The translations under genes and the position numbers were made by a program. Under the pieces are notes generated by a model that ran no database searches, was not told where the DNA came from, and was given only the letters and a program-made list of their open reading frames with translations. DNA of 38,756 nt from CAVZLD01 sp964522605 (GTDB taxonomy: Bacteria > Planctomycetota > Planctomycetia > Pirellulales > Pirellulaceae), in contig CAZFWV010000028.1 in assembly GCA_964522605.1 (NCBI GenBank), positions 1 to 38,756 of the forward strand, in the 5' to 3' direction. Shown here in pieces: positions 1-10,400 of the stretch (its first letter is position 1; each line of letters opens with the position of its first letter).

Positions 1-1072
1 TCAGCGATTCGGCGAGCGCTGGAGAGCCGAGCCAACCTTTGCGGCGAAAGTACCACAGCATGACACCGGCGATCAGCAGCATGGTCATCCAGGCGATCGG
101 ATAGGCGTACGGCATTTCGAGCTCGGGCATGTGTGAGAAATTCATGCCATAGATGCCTGCGACAAAAGTGAGCGGGATAAAGATGCTGCCAACAATTGTC
201 AGCGTTTTCATCACTTCGTTCGTGTGTTGGCCCACCGAAGAAAGGTAAGTGTTGACCAAGCCGGTCACCGTTTCTCGACACATGTCCACTGCTTCCGAAA
301 TCTGGATGCAGTGATCATGCGTGTCGCGAAGGAACTTCAGTACCTTGGAGCCGATCAGTGGTGTCTCATCACGCAACAGCGTGGCGACCATTTCCCGTTG
401 TGCCCAAACGACGTGGCGCAAACGTACCAGTTGTCGTTTGATCTCGCTCAATTCTCGAAGGTGCGCGGGCTTTGGGCAGCGAAGCACGGCCTCCTCGAGG
501 ACTTGCAGCTGTTCGGTGAGTTGCTCAAGCCGAGGATAGAACGCATCCACGATCGTATCAAGGATCGCATATGCCAGATAATCTGCTCCATTCCGCCGCA
601 GTCTGGCTCCCGGTCGCTCGATCCGACGAACGACCGGATCCAGCAGTTCGTCTCGTTGCGATTGAAAGCTGATCAGAAAACCTTTGCCGATAATCAGGCT
701 GACCTGACGGTCTGCAGTCAGACTTTGGGGGGCGGCGTCTGGCGCTCGAACAATAAGCAGCTGGTGGTCATCGTACGGCTCACTCTTCGGACGCTGAGGT
801 CCGTTCACGACGTCCTCCAGCACGAGCGGATGAATGCCAAACTGTCGCGCGACGTCGACGAGCGTTTCCGCATCGCGCAGTCCGACAACCTGAATCCAAG
901 TGACCGAATTCGCTTGCACATGTCGGGTAAGAGACCGAATCTGGGTTTCGGTAGAATCGTCCAGCTGTTCGGGGTTGTAGCGGATCACTCGCAGTCCCGT
1001 TGGCTGGGCATCCGCGGGGATCACCAGCGTTCCGGGACGGGATCCGGCCTGAGGATGGAGCTTGCGCAACAT
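1..1072 (-). CDS. corA: CorA-type Mg2+/Co2+ channel, 3'-truncated by window edge
   Basis: My own translation of the minus strand from the ATG at 1072 gives 357 residues with no stop before the edge, so the last residues lie outside the window. CorA forms a homopentameric inner-membrane channel for magnesium and cobalt. The signature is visible: an acidic, helical cytoplasmic N-terminal part, then near the C terminus a hydrophobic helix with Tyr-Gly-Met-Asn (G309-M310-N311), an MPEL loop and a second hydrophobic helix followed by basic residues. CorA proteins are usually about 310-370 residues, so little is missing. The start is supported by GGGGAGG eight bases upstream. The 575 bases upstream carry no gene, so it seems to be transcribed alone or with genes left of the window. 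Family assignment is secure; ion preference is not visible from sequence. Confidence 0.93.
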   Translation of the reverse strand, partial: MLRKLHPQAGSRPGTLVIPADAQPTGLRVIRYNPEQLDDSTETQIRSLTRHVQANSVTWIQVVGLRDAETLVDVARQFGIHPLVLEDVVNGPQRPKSEPYDDHQLLIVRAPDAAPQSLTADRQVSLIIGKGFLISFQSQRDELLDPVVRRIERPGARLRRNGADYLAYAILDTIVDAFYPRLEQLTEQLQVLEEAVLRCPKPAHLRELSEIKRQLVRLRHVVWAQREMVATLLRDETPLIGSKVLKFLRDTHDHCIQISEAVDMCRETVTGLVNTYLSSVGQHTNEVMKTLTIVGSIFIPLTFVAGIYGMNFSHMPELEMPYAYPIAWMTMLLIAGVMLWYFRRKGWLGSPALAESL

Positions 1073-1166
1073 GTTGGAGTCCTCCCCAAATACGATTCCG
1101 AACTCAAATTCGCAGTGATTGAAAACCTAATGACGGCACGGCTCGAAACTCATTGCACATCCTCGG

Positions 1167-1542
1167 CGGCCCTCCGCGCCTTTGCGCACTCTGCACCGCG
1201 AATGGTGAGTTTCTTGTCGGGGCAAGCGAATTCGATGATGCGACACGGCTGAGTTGTGTTTCTACTTGGTGAGTTGTGTTTCTACTTGGTGAGTTGTGTT
1301 TCTACTTGGTTTGACTGTTGGTATCTTGAAACGCAGCGCAGCCTTCGGCGACAACTGTATGGCGTGCCACTGGCTTTGCCAGTGTCTTCTTGAGTCGAAG
1401 AAAAGCACTGGCAAAGCCAGTGGCACACCAATTGCGCCGAGTCTGGCAGCGCCCTCTTTGGTTGCGGCGAAAGGCCGCACTTTGTTTGCAAATTTGTGGA
1501 ACGGCATGATAAACGCAGAGTGCGCAAAGGCGCGGAGGGCCG
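1167..1542. repeat. Inverted-repeat-bounded block (28-bp arms)
   Basis: Positions 1167-1194 and 1515-1542 are exact reverse complements over 28 bases (the arm contains CCTCCGCGCCTTTGCGC). Between them lie the tandem repeat and a second inverted pair of 21 bases, 1364-1384 and 1406-1426, whose arms are themselves palindromic (CACTGGC-TTT-GCCAGTG). No transposase gene or clear target-site duplication is visible. It could be a non-autonomous mobile element or a chance pairing of common dispersed repeats. Confidence 0.85.
1251..1310 (+). repeat. Tandem repeat, 3 x 20 bp exact
   Basis: Three perfect head-to-tail copies of gagttgtgtttctacttggt lie at 1251-1270, 1271-1290 and 1291-1310, with no spacer. 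Perfect identity suggests recent slippage or duplication. It lies between the two arms of the 28-base inverted repeat. Confidence 0.97.
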
Positions 1543-1647
1543 CAGAGAAGGAAGTTGGTGACTTGATCGGTCTGCCATGTCATGTTGCATTACGTCATCG
1601 AGGTCGGCCGTCACCAAGTCACTGATTCATCGACCGTCTCGAATCAG

Positions 1648-3984
1648 TTACCCGGCGCGGCGCTGTGTCAGTGGAGTCTTCCAGGCATCTTGGTTTTCGG
1701 CGAACTTCAGCTCGATCGGTTGGGATACGTCCAAATGCACATCCCGTTGAGGAAATGCGATCGTGATCTCGGCCTCGCGGAACAGTCGATCAATTCGCAA
1801 GCGCACAGCGCTTTCTGCGCGGCGGCCGTCCATTTCGGTTCGCAGATGAATCCAGAAGTGGGCCTCGAAATTCAGCGAGTTGTCACCAAATTCCGTGAAC
1901 AGGATGATCGGCTCACGATGGGCCAGCACCTGGGGGACGTCGTGAACGGCTTGCCGCAGCAGGGCGAGCACGCGTTCGGTCGGTGAGCCGTATGCCACGC
2001 CGACGGCTACGGAAACGCGGATTTCTGTGCTCGAAAGCGTCCAATTCGTGACGCTGCTGTCGAGGAACTTACTGTTGGGGATGATGAATTCCACATTGGA
2101 TCCGGTGCGCAGTTTTGTGCTTCGAGCACCAATCCGCTGAATCGTGCCCGTAAGGCCGTCGATTTCTACGAGGTCGCCGATGCGGACCGGCTGCTCACTC
2201 AACAAAATCAGACTGCTCATGAAGTTATTCAAAATGTTCTGACTTCCAAAACCTACCGCGATGGCCGCAGCACCTCCGAGGAACGTGAACACGGTGATCG
2301 GAATGTTGATCAACTCCAACGTGAACAAACTGAACGCGATGACCAGTCCGTAGAAGCCAATGGTCTGGAGGGCCAGGCAGGCACCTTCCGCGATGCCCAT
2401 TCGGGGCAGCACTCGCCGACCCAGAACGCGACTCAAGTGTCGCGCGAACACGATTCCAACGATCAGGATGATGATTCCCGTGATGATCTTCCCCACGGTG
2501 ATCGGCCGATCCTCCACCGCGAACAGCTCATACTGCCAACAAGTCTCAGCCGCCCTCCAGATTCGATTGAGTCGTGCCTCGGTGGTGTGAGGGCGGACTG
2601 TCTCACTCAGTTCGCCGACAAACCGGTCGAGGGTCCGCGAGCCCAAGTGGAGGACCTGGATTCGCTGTGTCGACGCGGCGACCAGTTGAGATGTGACGTC
2701 ATGATCCATCTCCAGCCAACGACGTCGTGGATCGTCAGGTTCTTGAATCTCATTCAATTGTTTGAGCGTTGTGGCGAGCCGAAGTCGTGCTTCCTGCTGC
2801 CGAATCTCGACGCCTTCTTGTGCCTTGCGCAACCGCTGAGCGTAATCAGTGACCTGATCGAGCCATTCGATCATTTCTCCGGGGTTGGCCTGTCCGGTTT
2901 TCATCCGAAAACGCAGGTTCCAGCAATGCCTCATGATGACCAGATCAGCGAGGCTTTGCTGGAGGTGATTGATCTTTTCGTGCAATGCTTCGCGAGCGAC
3001 TTGGATCACTTCCGCCTGCAAAGCAGCATGTTCGGCTTCGACAGCAGATCCCTCAACGATCGATTGGTGCAGGTTCTCCAGTTGCTTGAGTTCTTCCTGC
3101 GATTCGTCAAGTTCGTTTTGCAGCTCTTTCTCAAAGGCGTCGATCGATTGCAGCTTCTTGTCCAGGTCGGTCCGTGTAAAACGTGCTTGTTCCTCGACCT
3201 GGATCAGTCTCTGTTCAAGCAGCGACTGCCGCTGTCGACGATTCTCGAGATCCAGTTTCTTGATGGCTAATTCTGTCTTGCGCAGATTCACCAGTTCACG
3301 ACCGATTCGACAGCCCAGCTCGGCACGCAGCAGTTCCGTTCGCAATCGTTCGGCGGGTTCCAGATCGTCAAGGGTTTCCAGTTGTTCCTTGATTCTGCGT
3401 CGTTCTCGTTCGTTTTTTTCCTGGTAGTCGCCCGCGCGGTCTACCAACTCCACCGAACTCGTGACTTCGGCTTCCAGCACTGCGACAAGCGTCTGTCCAT
3501 CGTCGAATGCGTCTCGTAGGTTTTCCAGGTAGAGGAACGAATAGGGTGGGGCTCCGACACTGTCGTCGAAATCCAGATTTTCACCTTCCAGACTGGTCGT
3601 CTGCGGTTCCTCTTGAAGCTCTCGTAATTCCTCTTCCGCGACCTGCTGTTGGGCATAAAGTAGGGCGAGGTACTTCCATTGACTGACTTCTTCCTGCAAA
3701 CCGGAGATCTGCCAGCTAGGTGCCTGTCGCTCGTTCGCTAGTCGTAGGCGCTCCTCGACGCGCGCCAGCTGTTCTCGTGACTCACTCCGCAGGCTCGCCC
3801 AGTCGCGTGAGTTGGGTGGGACTTTGTTCGCTGAGACTTCCGGCGTCGGTTCGGTTCCTGTATTGGCATCAAGCGTAGCCGTTTCGGCGGCCGCTGCGCC
3901 GGCGAACATTCCGAACGTGGCGATGATCACCCACATGGGAAGCACGAATCGGCGACGGGCAGATTGTGTGATGGGATTGGGCAT
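1648..3984 (-). CDS. MscS-family mechanosensitive channel, large (MscK-like)
   Basis: The protein is 778 residues from the ATG at 3984. It starts with an Arg-rich stretch and a hydrophobic signal segment ending in AGAAAAE near residue 35. A long Glu/Gln/Leu/Arg-rich coiled-coil region follows (about 45-470), predicted to be periplasmic. The C-terminal third is the MscS core: membrane segments near 495-518 and 535-560, then the pore helix at about 565-590 with the glycine/alanine-rich GGAAAIAVGFGSQ motif, the beta domain starting near VRIGDLVEIDG, and the alpha/beta vestibule. Such channels open under membrane tension and release osmolytes on hypo-osmotic shock. The ATG at 3984 is preferred over an upstream TTG at 4008 because GAGG sits seven bases before it. 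The size and extracytoplasmic coiled coil resemble MscK/MscM more than the 286-residue MscS. It is separated by 433 bases from the giant gene upstream, so the two are probably not co-transcribed. Confidence 0.93.
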   Translation of the reverse strand: MPNPITQSARRRFVLPMWVIIATFGMFAGAAAAETATLDANTGTEPTPEVSANKVPPNSRDWASLRSESREQLARVEERLRLANERQAPSWQISGLQEEVSQWKYLALLYAQQQVAEEELRELQEEPQTTSLEGENLDFDDSVGAPPYSFLYLENLRDAFDDGQTLVAVLEAEVTSSVELVDRAGDYQEKNERERRRIKEQLETLDDLEPAERLRTELLRAELGCRIGRELVNLRKTELAIKKLDLENRRQRQSLLEQRLIQVEEQARFTRTDLDKKLQSIDAFEKELQNELDESQEELKQLENLHQSIVEGSAVEAEHAALQAEVIQVAREALHEKINHLQQSLADLVIMRHCWNLRFRMKTGQANPGEMIEWLDQVTDYAQRLRKAQEGVEIRQQEARLRLATTLKQLNEIQEPDDPRRRWLEMDHDVTSQLVAASTQRIQVLHLGSRTLDRFVGELSETVRPHTTEARLNRIWRAAETCWQYELFAVEDRPITVGKIITGIIILIVGIVFARHLSRVLGRRVLPRMGIAEGACLALQTIGFYGLVIAFSLFTLELINIPITVFTFLGGAAAIAVGFGSQNILNNFMSSLILLSEQPVRIGDLVEIDGLTGTIQRIGARSTKLRTGSNVEFIIPNSKFLDSSVTNWTLSSTEIRVSVAVGVAYGSPTERVLALLRQAVHDVPQVLAHREPIILFTEFGDNSLNFEAHFWIHLRTEMDGRRAESAVRLRIDRLFREAEITIAFPQRDVHLDVSQPIELKFAENQDAWKTPLTQRRAG

Positions 3985-4417
3985 CGTGCTTCCTCGCTCC
4001 ATGCGCAATTGGGCTCGAGGTTCTGTCCAACGAACGGTGCGGTTCGCGATCGTCGGCGGCGAATATCTCGTCCACGGCTTGAGGATTCGTGAAGACGAGC
4101 AGCATTCGTCGGCGGGTGCCGTGGGGAACCGTTGCGGTCGGATCCCCTCCGTGTCGAAATCGACGCACGGCCGCCGGACGCGGGGCGATTTGTATCCCAG
4201 CCCCCGCTTTGGGGCAACCTCACTTCCCCACAGAATGTGGCATGGGGTGGATGTCAGCTTCTACCGAGCTGCGATACGGTCGGAAAAGTCAACGGGAGAA
4301 TCGTGGGGGAAGTCCCTGTTGGACGTCAATCTCCGGCTCATCCGTGGCTCATCCGCCTCAGGTCATCCAACGGAGACTTCGCGCAATCTCCCGGCCTTCC
4401 GACTTAGCTCTCGAATC
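3985..4417. other. Intergenic, contains dispersed repeat copy
   Basis: There is no supported gene between the giant gene stop and the channel start. The main recognisable content is the dispersed repeat at 4249-4402. The promoter of the channel gene is expected here but I cannot pick a convincing -35/-10 pair. Confidence 0.65.
4249..4402. repeat. Dispersed repeat family A, copy 1
   Basis: This segment aligns with 19369-19494. Shared blocks include CGGTCGGAA, ATCGTGGGGGA, CCGGCTCATCCG, AGGTCAT-CAACGGAGACTTC and a CTC-CCGG-CTTCCG end. Copy 1 has extra bases after the ATCGTGGGGGA block and repeats the GGCTCATCCG unit. Both copies lie upstream of minus-strand genes. I see no protein-coding content that is conserved convincingly. 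Confidence 0.8.
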
Positions 4418-7400
4418 TCAGCGCAGCAATGTCCGAAGAATACCGTCCTCCACGGCTTCTCCATCGAGTGCAGCGATACGCGCGTCGTGCGCCAGGGACA
4501 GAGAATCGTCTGGCGAGGCCCAGAAGTCGTCGACTGCGGTATGGATCAACGTGGTTTGACGAGCCGCGGGGAGTTTCCCGGGTGCAGTCGACGCTAGCAA
4601 CGGCTCTTCGCGTTTCTCGGCGGAAAGGACTGTGGATTGTGGAACCGCGAGAATCGCGCCGGCAATCCCGTTTGTGATCTCTACGGAGATCGCCGCGTCG
4701 GTCGCCGTGGCCGGAGTCGCCGCGACCGCTTGCGAGGCAGCCTCGTAAGCGCCGGATTGGAGGGCAATCACCAGATCGTTGGTTGTGAAGTCGCCATCCC
4801 CATTCCAGTCGCCTTCCTCCCAACTGGCGTTCATCGAGATTCCGTCTTCGTACTTGCCCGCGATCAATACGAGGACCAGGTCACCCGTGTCGAAGTACCG
4901 GTCCAGGTTGGCGTCACCGTAATTTGTCTGGAGGATCCGATGAACCATCTCGTCGAGATCCTCTCGGTCGGTCTTTCCGTCTGCATTCAGGTCATAGCCG
5001 GGAGTGTTGTTGCGAATGGCCGCGGACAGCAGGTTGATGTCGGTCGCATCGACAATCAGGTCATCGTTGAAGTCCCCTTCGACGACGCTTCCGACCACGG
5101 AGCCGGGCGTTGGATTTGCGGCGATCCAACTAGCCGCTTCGCGTCCGAGTTGAGCCGGCAGGTTGCGATTCAGCGAAGCGCCGAGTCCGTCCGGTGTCGT
5201 GGGCCAAGGTGCCTCGTCGTCGTAACGGATTTCATCCTCTAGCAACAGCGGGACATAATCGGGTTCCTCGACGGGGGGTGTGTCCGCGCGGAGCAACTGG
5301 AGTTCGTCACCACCATTGGAGAGTCTTCCGGAGTAACCGCCTACGATGGGCACCGTGTCGGGCAATCCGTAATGAATACGAAATGCAGCCAGCCGATTCG
5401 CGTTCTCCGGCGCGACCGGGTTGAACGAGACCACGAGCAGGCTGGCGCCCGGGCTGACGTACGCACCTCGACCGAATGCGAACTCAACTCCGTTGATTAA
5501 CCGCCAGCGGTTCAAATCAACGCCGGTCGAGGTCGGGTTGTGGATTTCGATAAATTCGAGGTCTTCGTCGACCATCGTCGGCTCGATCTGCAGCGCAGCG
5601 GCACTCGGATCGGTCGGATGGTAATTCACCTCGCTGATCAAGACCGGGCCGACTCGGGGCAAGCCGTTCGCGAATCCCAGTGAGCGAGACTGAAGCGGAG
5701 TCAGCTCACCGACCCCGTTGGGATAGCGACCGAAGGATTCCCCGTTGGCCGCCGCGCCGAACTCAACTCGATCGACAATATAGGCCGGCCGGCCCGAGGC
5801 GGATGGTTTCCAGAGCCAGACGGTATCCCCGTGAGCTCCGTCCAGCGCAAAGTCGTCAGCGTCAGTTCCGCCGGATGGATTGAACTGCTGTTCGGTGAAA
5901 ACCAGATAACCGCCCGCCGTGATGGAATTTCCGTCGGGGATTTGGTAGTGGTTGGGCCGCTGCCGACTGTCGCTGAGGAACCAACCGCCCAGATCGACGG
6001 ACTGAGATCCGGTGTTGTGCAGTTCGACGGCATCTTGCAGGGGTAGGTCCGTATGGGACAGGATTTCGTTGATGACGATTGAGTCGTCCGCGGGCAGAGT
6101 GCCAGCTTGGGATCCGGGAGTTCCACCGGTTACCGTGCCGGCCTTCCAGCTGTTTTGATTCGACCAGGCGGTGAACGGCAGATCGGCGTCAACGATTTCC
6201 AGCGATCGTCCACCTCCGTCCGTGACTGAATCCCAAGTCGCGTCATACGTGAATCGTAGAATCGCGGCGTCATAGGGGGCGGGCAACTGGAGGACAATCT
6301 CGTCGCCGGCGTTGTTCAAGTCACCGGCGTATTGCCCAACCGCGTGCACCCCACTTCCATACTCGGCCAATAGGGCCGCAAGATCTTCTGCCACGACGAT
6401 CGATTCGCCGGCAGGCAGCACCACATCAGGGAACGTGAATTGAATCCCGCCGTCCAGCCGGACGCCATTCAGATTCAGTTCTTCGGTCCCGCGATTGAAG
6501 AGCTCGATAAACTCCAGCGGGGCATTGTCGCTTGGGTGGTACATCACCTCGCTGATTCGCAAGTCATGAACCAGCCGATCGCGGTTGTTGAATTGTTGAT
6601 CTTCGTACGTCACCGATGCGGAAAAATCCATTCCGAGCACCAGGTCACTGCTATTGGCGCTGCTTTGGTGGACCTCCACGGCAATCACGTTGTCGCCCCG
6701 CACGAAGTATTCGGAGGGAATACTGTAGGGGCCCTCGATCGATGCATTCGTGACTCCGGATGCGAACTGTTGCCAATCAACCGGCCCGTCGGGAAGCCGT
6801 AGGCGCAAAGCTTCGTTCCCATTGACGTAGACGATTGCTCCATCGTCGATCATCGTAAAAAATGTCGCCTCGATCGTTGCGGGGTCCGCGTCCAGCTGGA
6901 TCGTTTTGCGGAAGTAGAAGGTGACCTTTCCGCCGTCAATATCGATGTCGGTCCGAATCGGCTCGCCGATGTTTGTATTTTCGCGTCCTAGCAGACCTGG
7001 CCCGCTGGGCCAACTGGAGTCGTCATATCCCGGCTCGCGCCAGGCGGTCTCGAGATTCGTTCCACTTGCTTCGTACTTCCAGGGATCGTCCCAGGAGAAG
7101 TCAAGCAACGGAAGCACAAGTGTGTTTCCCGCATTGTTCGTGACTCCGGGGGTCGGGATTTCGCTGAATGCATAATCCGGACCGCCATCAGGCAGTCTTC
7201 CTTGAGACACCTCGCTTGTTTGCGGATAGTAATACACGTGGTCGATGATCTGCCCGTTCGAATCGGTTAGTGCCAGGTGTTCTCTTACAGCCGAGAGCCG
7301 GAAACTGAGATGATTCGGACCGTCCTGAGGGTCGCCGTCGGCGATATAACTCACCAATCCTTGGGCTGGAATAAAGCTCAAGGCAGGGATGGGAGATTGG

Positions 7401-10400
7401 TTGGGGATTGCGAATGGCTGATCGGTCAGGGACAGACCGTCGAGGGCGACGGGGATCGACTGTGGGTTGTAGACTTCCACGAAATCTTGGGTGATTCGCA
7501 CGTCGCCGCTGGCGTACCACTCGTTGATGCGCAGATCATCGATTTCACCGCGCGGCGTGGGTTGATTGGCACCGCCGAACGTGGGGTCCGTCAGGTTCCA
7601 GGTTCCTTCTCGGTCGACGACGCCGATCGACAAGTCGGCAATCTGCTGGCCGAACTGGACCGAATCAATCAAGGTTCCTTGCGCATTAAACAGATAGAGT
7701 TCGTCACCGGTTCGATCTAGCCCGAAGCCAACGTGCAAAACGCCCGCTGTCGCACGATCGTCACCGTGCAGCACCAGGTATTGGCCAGCCGCGAGCGAAC
7801 TGCCGGTTGGGAACACGAAACGTCGCGGTTGATCGAGCCGATCGCTGAGGCTCATTCCGCCCAGATTGATCCGCGAAGTTCCGGCGTTGTACAACTCGAT
7901 CAGATCGGGATAGGTGCCATCCGCGGTGGAAGTCGAGACGTTATGGGCCAGGATTTCATTAATCCGCAGCGCCCCGGTGGCCTGGGGATCGACCGTCCAG
8001 GCGGGAGACCGCGTCGCTTGATCCTCAGCCTGCCAGTCTCCCAGCATATTCCGGCCGATTACGGCGACCTGGTGTGTACCGGGTGCGAGACCGACCAGGT
8101 TCAACGGGACCTGGGTGGAGCGGGGACTGCTCCACGGGCCTCCGTCCAGTTGGTACCGGTATTCGGTGATTCCGGGTCCGCCGATCGAGAGCGTTGCGCT
8201 GTTGCTGGAGGTTACGGCGGGAGGGAGCCCGGCAATCGTTGCACCGGCGGGGATGCGCGCGCCCATGTCGGCGCCGTTGGGGCCATGACCGGCGGCCCGA
8301 GAGCCGGGACGCAGGTGATAATTGCCTTCGCTGCCCCAAACGTGCGGATCGCCGACTCGATTCGCAACTCCCGTCACCGTTTCGCCAGCCGGCAAATAGG
8401 AATAATTCACGACCAGATCGGTCGTCGGCAGGACTTCCTCGAAAACGATCTCCGTATCGGCAAACAAACTGCCTTCCACATACGCGCCTCGCCCCGGGCC
8501 ACTCGTCTGTCCCGCGAGATCGAAATAGAGTGGTGCAAATTCGGAACCGATCACGGAGTTGTTCAGGAAGTACATGTACGCGTCTTCTTTCACCAAAGAC
8601 GCGTGTTGGACATTCTCGAACACGTTCCGGATGACCCAGAAGTCACCGCTCGATGCGGAAATCGTATTGGATTGGCCCGGGTCGGTATTGAATTGATCCT
8701 TGATGTAATTCTGGAAGATGTTGCCCTCAATGTAGACGTCACCCGTCATGTCGAGTGCGTCGTCCCCACCGCCCTGGAAGAAATTGTTGCGAATCCGTGG
8801 AATCGGATTGGGAAGGCGCGGAGCATCAAAGTCAATGGCGTCATTGTGTCCCGTGATCGTGCCAAACGTGTTGCCTTCGACAATCCAATGACCTCCCGCC
8901 GGGATGCCGCGTCCCCAGATGTGTTCACTCAGGTTGTCGGTTGTTGGAGCCTGGCCCGGATCAAAGATATTCGTAAAGGTGGAGTCACGGACAATGAGCG
9001 AGGAATCGATCGAACGGATCCGTCGGCGATCGGTGTGATCGAGTGTCGAGTGCTGAATTGTCAATTCGGAATTCTGAAGTCCAATCAAGCCGTTGTTCGT
9101 GATTCCGTATTCGACAATCGCATAGTCAATCTGATTGTCGCGCATCGAATCGACGAATTGGATCCCGTTCCATTTGCTGCTGCCGGGCTGTCGCGTAAAA
9201 CGAATCGTCCGGTGGGGCGTTCCGAGCGCCAACAGCCGGCCATTGACCGTTAGCTGTGCGTTGTCCGCAAAGAAGACCGTCGTTCCAGGCTGAATCGTGA
9301 GCGTTGCCCCGGGGGCGACCGTTAAAGTCCCGCTGACGAGATAAGGGCCGCCGGTTGCTGTCCACGTTGTGTCACTGCTGATCGTCCCCGACACATTTTG
9401 TGTGGTGCCATCGTCGTACCAGATGTCGAGCGTCTCGCGACTGATCACTTGTCCCGTGCCGTCTGGTCCGTCGTAGGCCTCGACGACAACCCGATTGATC
9501 CCTGGTCGCAGCTGGACACCTTCCTGATTCTCGTCGGGTAGAATCGCCGTCAATTGCATGTCGAGCCCCAGATCGGGGCTGTCGGGCGGAAACTGATGCA
9601 TCTCGACGGCGATTACATTCTGGCCGGGTACAATCGCCTGCAGAGCGCTTTCGGGCAACACGAACAATTCGTATACGTTTTCCTCTTCGCGACCTCGCAA
9701 AGAGTTCGCGTACGTCTGATAGTCTGCATCGGGATCCAGGTTCGCTCGGGCGACCTCGACGCCGTTGATGTAAACGGCTGCACCGTCGTCGTAAAGCATC
9801 TCCATGGACAACCCGATCACCTCCAGCGGGTCGTCAACCTGGAAGGTCGAACGGAAGTAGGTTGTGGCATATTTGTTTTCCGGGTCGGGGCCAAAGCCGA
9901 TGGTCGTGGCCTCATCACCGTCTCCAAACCCCAATTGACCGGGGCCTGACTCCCATGTGGAATCGTCGAATCCAGGTTGACGCCACGCGGTTCCCTGATC
10001 GGAGCCGTCATCGAGGTACTTCCAGATGGATCCCCTCTGCATCAGTGTAACTGTCTCTCCACCCAGTTCCTGAAACGACCACTGGCCTTCTCCATCCAGG
10101 AACTGCACCGGAAAGCCGTTGACCAGCACGCTCCGCGTCTCGGTTACGGGCGACGTGCCGGTCAAATTGATCGTCGAGGTTGCCGTGCGCGGCAGTCCGT
10201 CGACAATCGGCAGATTGCTGTTGACGGTCAACTCCTGGCTGAACAGTCCTCGGATGTAGGCCGATCGGTCGACAAGAAACTGCTTGATCTGTGCAATCCG
10301 CGCAGGAGAGGTAATGGCCCCCAGCGCCTGGTCCAGTGTTGCGCTTGCCTGTTCCGTCAAGACAACATTTTCGATCAAGTCCACATATTGCGCGTAGTAA

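Larger units (their letters stand above)
1073..1647. other. Intergenic region with repeats, no gene
   Basis: The space between the mechanosensitive channel stop and the corA start holds no convincing gene. Short frames on both strands are low-complexity translations of the repeats. It contains three exact 20-base tandem units, a nested palindrome and a pair of 28-base inverted repeats, listed separately. The corA promoter must lie in its left part. Confidence 0.75.

Noticed and set aside
224..1252. Plus-strand frame of 342 codons
   Set aside because: Antisense to corA, which shows the GMN motif and two membrane helices on the minus strand.
1251..1310. Possible CRISPR array
   Set aside because: The three 20-base units are directly adjacent with no spacers, and no cas gene is present.
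7733..9253. Long plus-strand frame of 506 codons
   Set aside because: It lies wholly antisense to the giant protein gene, whose domains read clearly on the minus strand. The translation has no recognisable motif and is a by-product of GC-rich codon usage.
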